A stretch of 64,000 bases of DNA, from NCBI GenBank assembly GCA_019635795.1, contig JAHBYV010000004.1, forward strand, positions 124,001 through 188,000, given 5' to 3'. Below the pieces are notes generated by a model, which had not been told where the DNA came from, made no database searches, and saw nothing but the letters and a program-made list of their open reading frames with translations. The translations under genes were made by a program, and so were the position numbers. How positions within the stretch are numbered: position 1 is the stretch's first letter; the number at the start of each line of letters is the position of its first letter. Shown here piece by piece: positions 34,619-42,974 of this stretch. The stretch is from Rhizobiaceae bacterium (GTDB lineage: Bacteria; Pseudomonadota; Alphaproteobacteria; Rhizobiales; Rhizobiaceae).

Positions 34619-36271
34619 TTATCGCTTCTCTCGAATATCTGTGAGTGTGCGCGCAGGGGTAATTGCCTCTGGATCAAGCCGTACCTCGATGATCGCTGGC
34701 TTGCCGCTGGCTCTGGCGCGTTCGAATGCAGGCGCAAAATCGGCGGTTTTCTCGACAGTCTCACCATGTGCTCCATACGCAAGTGCGAGCGCTGCGAAAT
34801 CTGGGTTTTGGATATCCGTGCCAGACACTCGGCCTGGATATTCCCGCTCCTGGTGCATTCGAATGGTGCCGTATATGCCGTTGTTCACAACAACAGTGAT
34901 GATCGGCAAATTGTATTGGACCGCCGTGGCAAGTTCCTGACCGTGCATCATGTAACAACCGTCGCCGGCGAAACATATTACTGGTCGATCCGGAAACACC
35001 GCTTTTGCGCCAACGGCTGCGGGCAAGCCGTATCCCATTGAGCCTGACGTTGGCGCGGCCTGCGAACTGTATCTGCGGAACCGGTGGAAACGATGCACCC
35101 ATGTAGCGTAGTTCCCCGCGCCGTTGGTGAGGATTGCGTCGTCAGGCAATACGGTTTCGAGATATGCCATGATCGGGCCCATATGAACGGCACCAGGGCC
35201 GGTCTCTGGCGGCGTTGACCAGTCGAGATATGCCTTGTGCAGAACTTCGGTGCGCTCTTCCCAAGCTGGGGGAGCTTTGGGGGCCATTTCTGCAAATGCG
35301 CGGGCGAAGGCCGAGGGCGTAGCGTTGATCGCGAGGGCAGGGCGATAAACGCGCCCAAGCTCATTCGCGTCTGCGTGAACATGCACCAATGTCTGATCAG
35401 GATAGGGGCTTTTCAGAAGCGTGTAGTCGGATGATGGCATCTCGCCAAAACGTCCGCCAATCAATAGAACAAGATCGGCCTCCTTGATTGCTCCGGCAAG
35501 TTTGGGATTGATGCCTATCCCCACATCGCCCGCATAGCAGGGGTGCAGATTGTCGAACAGCATCTGCCGGCGGAACGAACATCCCACAGGAAGCGCCCAT
35601 GCTTCAGCGACCTTTTCAATGTCGGACTTCGCAGCCGCGGACCAACGGGTGCCACCGAGAATGACGAAAGGTTTCTTTGCATTGCCCAGCATTTCTGCAA
35701 GCGTTCGCATTTCAGCCTGACCGGGAGATGTTTCCACAGGGGTGGCGGCGAGCGCTTTAGGTGCTTCGACTTCGCTGGTCAGCATGTCTTCCGGCAATGC
35801 CACGACTACCGGGCCGGGCCGGCCGGAAGTTGCAACGGCAAAGGCTCGGGTGACCAGTTCCGGGATGCGCGCAGCGTCGTCGATTTCCACCACCCACTTC
35901 GCGATATCACCGAAGAAGCGCTTGTAATTTACTTCCTGAAAGGCCTCGCGTTCGCGGATTCCGGTCGCGATCTGGCCGATGAACAGGATCATCGGTATCG
36001 AATCCTGCATGGCGATGTGAACGCCAGCCGAAGCATTCGTCGCGCCGGGGCCGCGGGTGACGAAGCAGATACCCGGTTTGCCAGTGAGACGGCCTTCGCA
36101 GTCGGCCATCATTGCTGCGCCGCCTTCCTGACGACAGACGATGGTTTTGATCGGCGATTCGTAAAGGGCATCCAGCACGGCCAGATAGCTTTCGCCGGGA
36201 ACGCAGAAAATGCGTTCGACGTCATTTGCCTCAAGCGCTTCAACAATCAGCTTTCCGCCTGTACGCATCAT
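34619..36271 (-). CDS. Thiamine diphosphate-dependent enzyme, acetolactate synthase-like
   Basis: A 550-residue three-domain ThDP enzyme. The N-terminal Pyr domain holds the activating glutamate in CRQEGGAAMMAD. The central domain is nucleotide-like, and the C-terminal PP domain has the ThDP motif GDGCYMMHGQEL...VVNN. No small regulatory subunit (ilvH) is adjacent, and the gene is translationally coupled (ATGA) to a CaiB-type CoA-transferase, so a biosynthetic acetolactate synthase role is doubtful. A decarboxylase or lyase acting on a 2-keto or 2-hydroxyacyl (possibly CoA) substrate is the better guess. Substrate unknown. Confidence 0.85.
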   Translation of the reverse strand: MMRTGGKLIVEALEANDVERIFCVPGESYLAVLDALYESPIKTIVCRQEGGAAMMADCEGRLTGKPGICFVTRGPGATNASAGVHIAMQDSIPMILFIGQIATGIREREAFQEVNYKRFFGDIAKWVVEIDDAARIPELVTRAFAVATSGRPGPVVVALPEDMLTSEVEAPKALAATPVETSPGQAEMRTLAEMLGNAKKPFVILGGTRWSAAAKSDIEKVAEAWALPVGCSFRRQMLFDNLHPCYAGDVGIGINPKLAGAIKEADLVLLIGGRFGEMPSSDYTLLKSPYPDQTLVHVHADANELGRVYRPALAINATPSAFARAFAEMAPKAPPAWEERTEVLHKAYLDWSTPPETGPGAVHMGPIMAYLETVLPDDAILTNGAGNYATWVHRFHRFRRYSSQAAPTSGSMGYGLPAAVGAKAVFPDRPVICFAGDGCYMMHGQELATAVQYNLPIITVVVNNGIYGTIRMHQEREYPGRVSGTDIQNPDFAALALAYGAHGETVEKTADFAPAFERARASGKPAIIEVRLDPEAITPARTLTDIREKR

Positions 36272-37440
36272 TTTGTTTCTTCCAGTTCGGCGAGGATTTC
36301 TGCGGTATGTTCGCCCAATCTGGGCGAGGGGCGATCATAGTTCAGTGGCGTTTGCGACAGTATGATGGGCGTGCGCACGGAAGGCAGTGCATTGCCATGA
36401 CCGTCATCCAGATCCATTCTCATGCCGCGCGCGATCACTTGCGGATCGGCAAATGCCTGGCCAATGTCGTTGATCGGACTGGCTGGCACGCCCGCTTTTT
36501 CCAGCGCTGCAAGGAGCGTCGCGCGGTCGAACTTGGCAAGCGCCGGCAACATCTGGGCTCGCAGAGCCTCTCGGTTGGCAACACGCGCGGAGTTCGTTGC
36601 GAAATCCGGATGCGTGGCGCAGTTTTCCAGTCCGACGACATTGCAAAATTTCTGGAATTGCCCGTCATTTCCAACCGCAAGAATGAAATGCCCATCTTTG
36701 ACTGGCAGCACTTCATAAGGAGCAATGTTCGGGTGCGCGTTTCCCATCTGCACCGGCGGCTTGCCGGAAACCAGATAGTTCAGGTTCTGGTTCGCGAGCA
36801 CGCCGACCTGGGCATCAAGCAGGGCCATGTCAATATGTTGGCCTTCACCGGTCGCTTCAGCATGTCGAAGTGCGGCCTGAATGGCGACCACAGAATAGAG
36901 CCCGGTAAAAATATCCGTGACTGCAACGCCTACCTTCTGGGGTTCACCGCCAGCTGGGCCGGTGATTGACATTAGTCCGGACATGCCCTGCACGATAAAA
37001 TCATAGCCGGCGCGAGCGGCGTAAGGGCCGCTTTGGCCAAAACCGGTGATGGAGCAATAGACCAGACGCGGATTCTCCGCTTTCAGAGTCTCATAATCCA
37101 GGCCATATTTTTTCAGGCCGCCAAGTTTGAAATTCTCAATCAGTACGTCGGCGTTTCGTACAAGCTTGCGTACGATCTCAGCGCCTTCAGGGGTTGCAAA
37201 ATCTACCGCGATTGATCGTTTGCCCCGGTTGCACGAGTGGTAGTAGGCGGCCGACAGGTTTTCTCCATCCTTCGCCTCCACAAAAGGCGGGCCCCATTTT
37301 CGAGTATCGTCGCCACCGTTAGGGTTTTCGATTTTGATGACGTCTGCGCCAAGATCGGCCAGCAATTGGCCTGCCCAAGGCCCGGCGAGAATACGAGCTA
37401 GTTCGACAACACGAATGCCGTGCAGTGGAGGAAGTGCCAT
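36268..37440 (-). CDS. CaiB/BaiF family (class III) CoA-transferase
   Basis: A 390-residue interlocked-dimer CoA-transferase. The family opening GIRVVELARILAGPWAGQLLADLGADVIKIE is clear. The expected catalytic aspartate is Asp176 in VGVAVTDIFTG. The ribosome site AAGGG precedes the ATG. Members transfer CoA between carboxylic acids (formyl-CoA, succinyl-CoA and others). Coupling to the ThDP enzyme recalls the formyl-CoA transferase/oxalyl-CoA decarboxylase pair, but sequence alone does not identify the acid used. Confidence 0.9.
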   Translation of the reverse strand: MALPPLHGIRVVELARILAGPWAGQLLADLGADVIKIENPNGGDDTRKWGPPFVEAKDGENLSAAYYHSCNRGKRSIAVDFATPEGAEIVRKLVRNADVLIENFKLGGLKKYGLDYETLKAENPRLVYCSITGFGQSGPYAARAGYDFIVQGMSGLMSITGPAGGEPQKVGVAVTDIFTGLYSVVAIQAALRHAEATGEGQHIDMALLDAQVGVLANQNLNYLVSGKPPVQMGNAHPNIAPYEVLPVKDGHFILAVGNDGQFQKFCNVVGLENCATHPDFATNSARVANREALRAQMLPALAKFDRATLLAALEKAGVPASPINDIGQAFADPQVIARGMRMDLDDGHGNALPSVRTPIILSQTPLNYDRPSPRLGEHTAEILAELEETK

Positions 37441-37490
37441 TTTTTACCCTTGCATTTGTTGCCAGCAAATACAGCCGGTTCTGGTTCATG

Positions 37491-38444
37491 TCACCCGCTG
37501 ACCGATGGTCCAGCAGGTCGAAGTGCTGAATCTGCCCATTCCACGAAATCCGCCATGATCTCATCACGGTTTAAGTCGTTAAGAGATTCGTGGCGCGCGT
37601 TCGGATAGATCCTTGATACAAGATTCGAAAATCCCATTGCGGAAAAGCGCTGTGCGATGGATTCGACCGATTTCCCGCCATTGGTGGCCGGGTCCTTTTC
37701 GCCGCCTACGAGATATAGGGCGATGCCGCGATCTGTCTGGGTGTAGTTGCGATTGCGTGCGCCAGAGATGATGAAGCCCACCAAATCCCGCCACAGCGAG
37801 ATGGAAGCATCCCACCCGCAAAAGGGGTCTGCGATATATTTGTCTACTTCGTTCCTGTCGCGTGACAACCAGTCGAAGTTGCTTTGCGCATCGTTGATGG
37901 ATTTGCCCCAGGCCCGGAAGGTGAGGCGAGGCATAAATCTTGATGGTGTATCTGACCCCAGCCGGAATCGCTCCCATCCCAAAAGGAGCTGTGCAAATCG
38001 TGGTGATGCACCGGCCGAAACATTGGCATTGAAAATTGCAGCGCCCTTCAAATGGGAAGAGTGACGCTGAAGAAAGTTCAACACGATTATTGCGCCCAAT
38101 GAATGGCCAAAGAGGATCAGTGGCTGGGTTGGGTGCTCGCGCTTTATCAGATCATGCATGGCCGCAATGTCGGCCAGAACCTTCGAACGGCCATCCTTCC
38201 ATGCGAATACGCCCAACGGCGCGTCAGGCGCGGTGGTGGAGCCGTGTCCACGATGGTCATGCGCGTAGGTCGTATAACCACACCGAGCCAGAAAGTCTGC
38301 GAAACGGGAATAACGTGCTGCGTGTTCAGCGAGGCCGTGATTTATGTGCACAACGCCGCGTGGCTTGCCCTCGGCCTTGCGTACGTAAAAATTCAGCATC
38401 GCCCCTGTCGGCGAATGAAGCACACGCTGGTCGCTGAATGGCAT
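37491..38444 (-). CDS. Alpha/beta hydrolase (monoacylglycerol lipase/lysophospholipase type)
   Basis: A 317-residue serine hydrolase of the Hydrolase_4 family. It has the nucleophile elbow GHSLG, an oxyanion region INHGLAEHAARY, the AHDHRGHGST motif, and a late Asp/His pair (GGEKDPATN, NARHESLND). No signal peptide is seen, so it is cytoplasmic. The start is the ATG preceded by GGAGA 5 bases upstream; the in-frame TTG 12 bases earlier overlaps the ribosome site. It lies 50 bases upstream of the CoA-transferase gene on the same strand and may share its transcript. Substrate (monoglyceride, lysolipid or other ester) not determinable. Confidence 0.87.
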   Translation of the reverse strand: MPFSDQRVLHSPTGAMLNFYVRKAEGKPRGVVHINHGLAEHAARYSRFADFLARCGYTTYAHDHRGHGSTTAPDAPLGVFAWKDGRSKVLADIAAMHDLIKREHPTQPLILFGHSLGAIIVLNFLQRHSSHLKGAAIFNANVSAGASPRFAQLLLGWERFRLGSDTPSRFMPRLTFRAWGKSINDAQSNFDWLSRDRNEVDKYIADPFCGWDASISLWRDLVGFIISGARNRNYTQTDRGIALYLVGGEKDPATNGGKSVESIAQRFSAMGFSNLVSRIYPNARHESLNDLNRDEIMADFVEWADSALRPAGPSVSG

Positions 38445-38602
38445 TTGTGTCTCCAAACCGGCGGTGACTGATGGCGGAACGGCCCCTTTGCGTCAAGAGC
38501 GGGCCCAACAGCCAATAGATGCACAATGATGGATTGCCGTTTTGCGTTTCCTCGCCTACATAGCGCACAATCCTCCGATAAGCGAAAACAGGACAGCCAA
38601 GC

Positions 38603-40252
38603 GTGGCACGCCAATTCATCTATCACATGTCGGGCCTGACGAAGGCCTACGGCGCCAAGAAGGTGCTGGATAACGTGCATCTCTCATTCTACCCCGATGC
38701 CAAGATCGGCATTTTGGGACCGAACGGTGCCGGTAAATCTACCATTTTGCGCATCATGGCGGGAATGGACAAAGAATATTCCGGCGAAGCTTGGCTCGCC
38801 GAGGGGGCGACCGTCGGCTATCTGGCACAGGAGCCGCAGCTTGACCCATCCAAGAACGTTTTTGAGAACGTCATGGATGGCGTAGCGAAAAAGACGGCCA
38901 TCATTGAGCGCTACAATGAGCTGATGATGAATTATTCCGACGAAACTGCGGATGAATCGGCCCATCTCCAGGACGAGATGGATCGGCTGAACCTGTGGGA
39001 TCTGGAACAGCAGGTCGAAATGGCGATGGACGCGCTGGCTTGCCCGCCGAAAGACGCCGATGTGACCAAGCTTTCCGGTGGTGAACGCAGGCGTGTGGCG
39101 CTGTGCCGTCTGCTTCTGGAACAGCCGGACCTGCTTCTGCTCGACGAACCTACCAACCACCTTGATGCAGAAACTACCGCATGGTTGGAAAAGCATTTGC
39201 GCGCCTATCCCGGTGCTGTGTTGATCATCACACACGACCGATACTTCCTCGATAATGTTACCGGTTGGATTCTCGAGCTCGATCGTGGTCGCAGTATTCC
39301 ATACGAGGGGAATTACACCGCCTACCTTGAGGCAAAGGCGAAACGCTTGCGTCAGGAAGGACGCGAGGACGATGCACGACAGAAGGCTATTTCTCGCGAG
39401 AGGGAGTGGATTGCTTCCAGCCCGAAAGCGCGGCAATCCAAATCCAAGGCGCGTATCAAGGCGTTTGAGGAATTGCTGGAACAGGCGGATAGCCGCAGGC
39501 CCACCGATACGCAGATCGTCATTCCGCATGGGGAACGGCTTGGCAATGTTGTCATCGAAGTTGAAGGACTTTCCAAGGGCTATGGCGACCGACTGCTGAT
39601 TGAGGACCTTTCCTTCAAGCTCCCGCCCGGCGGCATCGTCGGTGTGATTGGTCCAAACGGTGCGGGCAAAACCACATTGTTTCGCATGATTACCGGTCAG
39701 GAAAAGCCAGATCAGGGTTCGATCCGGGTCGGTGAAACCGTCCGTCTGGGCTATGTGGATCAAAGCCGCGACGCGCTGGACCCTAACAAGACCGTTTGGG
39801 AGGAAATCTCTGGCGGCGCGGAAGTGGTGAAGCTTGGAAAGTTCGAAGCCAATACGCGTGCGTATTGCTCCTCGTTCAATTTCCGCGGCGGCGACCAGCA
39901 GCAAAAGGTCGGGAATTTGTCAGGTGGTCAACGCAACCGCGTTCACCTTGCAAAGATGCTGCGCACCGGCGGCAATGTCCTTCTGCTCGACGAACCGACA
40001 AACGATCTGGACACCGAAACACTCGCGGCGCTGGAAGATGCGCTTGAGAATTTCGGCGGCTGCGCGGTTATCATCAGCCACGACCGTATGTTCCTCGATC
40101 GTCTTGCCACCCACATTCTGGCTTTCGAAGGCGATAGCCATGTTGAATGGTTCGAAGGAAACTTCGAGGATTATGAACAGGATAAAATCCGTCGCCTTGG
40201 TCCCGAAGCGGTCAACCCGCACCGCATGACCTATAAGCGTCTGACACGCTAA
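38603..40252 (+). CDS. ettA: Energy-dependent translational throttle protein EttA (ABC-F ATPase)
   Basis: A 549-residue soluble ABC-F protein with two ATPase cassettes: Walker A GPNGAGKS at 39-46 and GPNGAGKT at 350-357, signatures LSGGERRR and LSGGQRNR, and Walker B with DEPTNHLD and DEPTNDLD. The linker between them (about 240-325) is the charged P-site-tRNA-interacting arm with EREWIASSPKARQSKSKAR, typical of EttA. It binds the ribosomal E site and gates the first peptide bond according to the ATP/ADP ratio. The start is GTG after AGGACAG. A strong terminator follows. Confidence 0.95.
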   Translation: MARQFIYHMSGLTKAYGAKKVLDNVHLSFYPDAKIGILGPNGAGKSTILRIMAGMDKEYSGEAWLAEGATVGYLAQEPQLDPSKNVFENVMDGVAKKTAIIERYNELMMNYSDETADESAHLQDEMDRLNLWDLEQQVEMAMDALACPPKDADVTKLSGGERRRVALCRLLLEQPDLLLLDEPTNHLDAETTAWLEKHLRAYPGAVLIITHDRYFLDNVTGWILELDRGRSIPYEGNYTAYLEAKAKRLRQEGREDDARQKAISREREWIASSPKARQSKSKARIKAFEELLEQADSRRPTDTQIVIPHGERLGNVVIEVEGLSKGYGDRLLIEDLSFKLPPGGIVGVIGPNGAGKTTLFRMITGQEKPDQGSIRVGETVRLGYVDQSRDALDPNKTVWEEISGGAEVVKLGKFEANTRAYCSSFNFRGGDQQQKVGNLSGGQRNRVHLAKMLRTGGNVLLLDEPTNDLDTETLAALEDALENFGGCAVIISHDRMFLDRLATHILAFEGDSHVEWFEGNFEDYEQDKIRRLGPEAVNPHRMTYKRLTR

Positions 40253-40260
40253 GTGTTGTT

Positions 40261-40300
40261 CCACCGCGCCCGCTCAGTGTCGGCGCGGTGGGCTTTCTTC
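40261..40300 (+). terminator. Terminator of ettA
   Basis: A perfect 10-bp stem (CCACCGCGCC / GGCGCGGTGG) with an 11-base loop, followed by GCTTTCTTC, 8 bases after the ettA stop. Confidence 0.8.
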
Positions 40301-40381
40301 TGACGCAGTTCTGGCGTAAACGGCGCTTGCAGCTGCGAGTCGCGCGGTGAATCAGAGCCTCGTGAGTGAAAGAAGACCTGC

Positions 40382-41497
40382 ATGAATCGTGTTATCATCA
40401 GCGGAATTGGCATCGAAATTCCCAAAGCGGTGGTAACCAACGATGAGCTGGTCGCCAGTTTCAATGCCTGGGTCGATCAGGAAAATGCGCGGCGGGTTGG
40501 AACCGGCCTCGAACCGCTGCAAAAATCCTCTGCCGAGTTTATTGAACATGCTTCGGGCATTCGCGAACGTCATATGATTGATCGCGAAGGTGTGCTGGAT
40601 CCCAGTCGCATGGCCCCTCTAATCGCACAGCGGGACGATGACGAGCTTTCAGTTGAGGCCGAGTTCGGTTTGGCAGCGGCCCGCCGTGCCATTGAACATG
40701 CTGGGTGCAAGGCGTCAGATATTGATCTGGTAATCTGTTCATCGTCGCACCACCAACGCCCATATCCAGCCATTGCGATCGAGATTCAGAATGCGCTCGG
40801 TACATCAGGGGCTGGGTTTGACATGGGGCTGGGCTGCTCATCCGCAGCAGCAGCGCTGCATGTCGCCAGCAATATGATCCGTTCGGGCGCTCACAAGCGA
40901 ATTCTGGTTGTCGTTCCAGAGATAGTGACCTCGCCATTGGATTTCCGTGACCGCCAAACCCATTTCATTTTTGGAGACGCTGCTGTCGCGATGGTTGTTG
41001 AACCGCGGAACGGCAGACGCTCTGGACGCTTCGAAGTAATCGACACGCGGGCATGGACGCAGTTCTCATCCAACATTCGCAATAATCTGGGCTTTATCAC
41101 GCGGTCTGAGCAGGAAAATCCATATCGGATTGACCTCGAAGGAAACCTTATCAAGCAGGTTGGGAACAAGGTGTTCAAGGAAGTGACCGTGGCGGGCCAC
41201 AAATTTATCGTTGATTTCCTGCACCATCACGATTTGACGCCAAACGATATGCGCCGGTTCTGGTTGCATCAGGCAAATGCACGCATGAATGCGATGATCC
41301 TCAAGCTGGCATTTGGGCAGGAGGTTGGTCATGATCGTGCGCCGATGGTGCTGGATCGATATGGCAACACGGCCGGCGCGGGCGCTGTGATTGCACTCAA
41401 GGAGAATCACGAAGATATGCAGACGGGTGACTATGGCCTGCTGTGTGCTTTCGGTGCGGGCTATTCTATTGGCGGCGCTCTGTTGCGAATGATGTGA
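40382..41497 (+). CDS. Beta-ketoacyl-ACP synthase III-like protein (PA3286 group)
   Basis: A 371-residue thiolase-fold condensing enzyme with the full KAS III triad: Cys152 in GLGCSSAAAAL, His296 in WLHQANAR, and Asn329 in YGNTAGAG. The opening (VTNDELVASFNAWVDQENAR) and RDRQTHFIFGDA resemble the Pseudomonas PA3286 group, which elongates medium-chain acyl-CoA rather than acting as housekeeping FabH. It is a lone gene with no plsX or acp nearby, so it is probably a salvage or specialised initiation enzyme. That assignment comes from remembered family features. Confidence 0.86.
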   Translation: MNRVIISGIGIEIPKAVVTNDELVASFNAWVDQENARRVGTGLEPLQKSSAEFIEHASGIRERHMIDREGVLDPSRMAPLIAQRDDDELSVEAEFGLAAARRAIEHAGCKASDIDLVICSSSHHQRPYPAIAIEIQNALGTSGAGFDMGLGCSSAAAALHVASNMIRSGAHKRILVVVPEIVTSPLDFRDRQTHFIFGDAAVAMVVEPRNGRRSGRFEVIDTRAWTQFSSNIRNNLGFITRSEQENPYRIDLEGNLIKQVGNKVFKEVTVAGHKFIVDFLHHHDLTPNDMRRFWLHQANARMNAMILKLAFGQEVGHDRAPMVLDRYGNTAGAGAVIALKENHEDMQTGDYGLLCAFGAGYSIGGALLRMM

Positions 41498-41500
41498 GGA

Positions 41501-41809
41501 TTAAATTTCCGAATCGTCAGGGTCCAGGAGTCGCGTTGCTCTCCACCTGGTAAGGACTTCATTGGTCTCGTCGATCACGAAGAAGCGGGCTGAATCGCGA
41601 TCATATCCTTCTTCGAGCAACTTTTCATAATCTGTGTGCTGGTGGCGGATGTGAGCGACCGTTGCGAGCCAAACAGCAACCGACGGCGGAAGCGTTTTCA
41701 TGTGCGCGCTGTTGGCTTCTGATCGAATGGCCTCAGCATCTGCGTAAGGAGCGAGCGGGATCAGGGCAGTTAAAGCCTTGGCTAATGCTCGTTGCCTTTG
41801 CGTTGCCAT
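41501..41809 (-). CDS. DUF2293 domain-containing protein
   Basis: A 102-residue cytoplasmic protein. The C-terminal half shows the DUF2293 pattern HIRHQHTDYEKLLEEGYDRD followed by SARFFVIDETNEVL. Function unknown for the family. The ATG at 41809 is preferred over the TTG one codon upstream. It is convergent with the KAS III gene, 3 bases apart. Confidence 0.75.
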   Translation of the reverse strand: MATQRQRALAKALTALIPLAPYADAEAIRSEANSAHMKTLPPSVAVWLATVAHIRHQHTDYEKLLEEGYDRDSARFFVIDETNEVLTRWRATRLLDPDDSEI

Positions 41810-41933
41810 CAAATCGGTCGTCGCGCTTGTGTTGAAACTTGTGTCATCAAATAATGCTTTTTGTCGATGATCGATGTTTCGTCCAGTTCGTTCGCCAAAT
41901 TCTTGTCATTCGCTTGCATGGTATCTCTTTTTC

Positions 41934-41953
41934 ACATAAAGATATGTTTATGT
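41934..41953. promoter_or_regulatory. Palindromic operator before the ArsR-methyltransferase/metF pair
   Basis: ACATAAA (41934-41940), a 6-base spacer and TTTATGT (41947-41953) form a perfect 7-bp inverted repeat ending 19 bases before the start codon. It is AT-rich, spans 20 bp and sits where an ArsR-family protein would autoregulate. Binding by the gene product is inferred. Confidence 0.6.
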
Positions 41954-41972
41954 CTTTTGTGGATCGGCCGCA

Positions 41973-42974
41973 ATGCGCGTCTCTTTGAACAGGGTTGTTG
42001 ATCGCTTGAAGGCTGCGGCTGAAACCAGCCGCATGCGTATTCTCGCGCTCCTGTCTCATGGCGACCTCACCGTTTCTGATTTGACAGAGATCCTTAATCA
42101 GTCTCAGCCTCGCGTTTCTCGGCACCTGAGGCTGTTGCTTGAGGCTGGGTTGATCGATCGGTATCAGGAAGGATCGTGGGCATTTTTTCGCATAACGGAC
42201 GTTGAAGCTGACCGCGCATTTGTAAAAGGTTTGATCGGGCGCATAGATGGCGCTGATGTACAGGTGCAACGCGATCTGGAGCGATTGGGCGAAGTCAAAC
42301 AGCGCAGGCAGGATGCGGCACGCGCCTATTTTTCAGAACATGCCGAAAGCTGGGATCAGATCCGTACGCTGCATGCGCCGGACAAGGCGGTGGAAGCTGC
42401 CATCCTCAAGCTCGTCGGCAAGCGCGCTTTCCAGTCAATGCTTGATCTTGGCACGGGAACAGGGCGGCTGCTTGAAATTCTCGCACCCAACTATACCCGC
42501 GGCGTCGGCATAGATCTGTCACGGGAAATGCTTGCAATTGCGCGGGCTAACCTTGATCGGGCTGGTGTTACACATGCGCAAGTACGGCAGGGCGACATAT
42601 TTGCGGCCAACGTTGAACGTAACGCGTTTGATCTGGTCACGATGCACCAGGTGCTCCATTATCTGGACGATCCGGCGCGAGCAATTCGCGAAGCGGCTCG
42701 CATGTTGCGGCCTGCCGGACGCCTTATAGTCGTAGATTTTGCACCGCATTCCCTTGAAATCTTGCGCGATAAGCACGCGCACCAGCGTCTCGGATTCGCA
42801 GACCAGCAGATTGGCGAATGGTTCGAGGCGGCAGAGCTGCGGCTCGAAGATACCACAGAGTTTAAGCCTTCGGCTCCCGCAGACGACAAGCTGACTGTAA
42901 AGCTTTGGCTTGGGCGCGATCAGCGCTTGTTGATAGCCGATAATGTCACAGATGAATCACGAGTAGTTGCCTGA
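41973..42974 (+). CDS. ArsR-family regulator fused to SAM-dependent methyltransferase (SamR/SahR-like)
   Basis: A 333-residue two-domain protein. Residues 5-90 form a winged helix of ArsR type (LTVSDLTEILNQSQPRVSRH as recognition region) without the CxC metal-binding cysteines. Residues 130-290 form a class I methyltransferase with SAM motif LDLGTGTGRLLEIL and VGIDLSREML. Such fusions in alphaproteobacteria are known or predicted regulators of methionine/SAM metabolism. Its stop overlaps the metF start (TGATG), so regulator and enzyme are co-translated. Whether the methyltransferase half is active or only senses SAM/SAH cannot be told here. Confidence 0.87.
   Translation: MRVSLNRVVDRLKAAAETSRMRILALLSHGDLTVSDLTEILNQSQPRVSRHLRLLLEAGLIDRYQEGSWAFFRITDVEADRAFVKGLIGRIDGADVQVQRDLERLGEVKQRRQDAARAYFSEHAESWDQIRTLHAPDKAVEAAILKLVGKRAFQSMLDLGTGTGRLLEILAPNYTRGVGIDLSREMLAIARANLDRAGVTHAQVRQGDIFAANVERNAFDLVTMHQVLHYLDDPARAIREAARMLRPAGRLIVVDFAPHSLEILRDKHAHQRLGFADQQIGEWFEAAELRLEDTTEFKPSAPADDKLTVKLWLGRDQRLLIADNVTDESRVVA

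Noticed and set aside
38684-39904. 406-codon minus-strand frame opposite ettA
   Set aside because: Antisense shadow of a highly conserved two-cassette ATPase; composition is rich in His, Arg and Gln as expected of a shadow frame.
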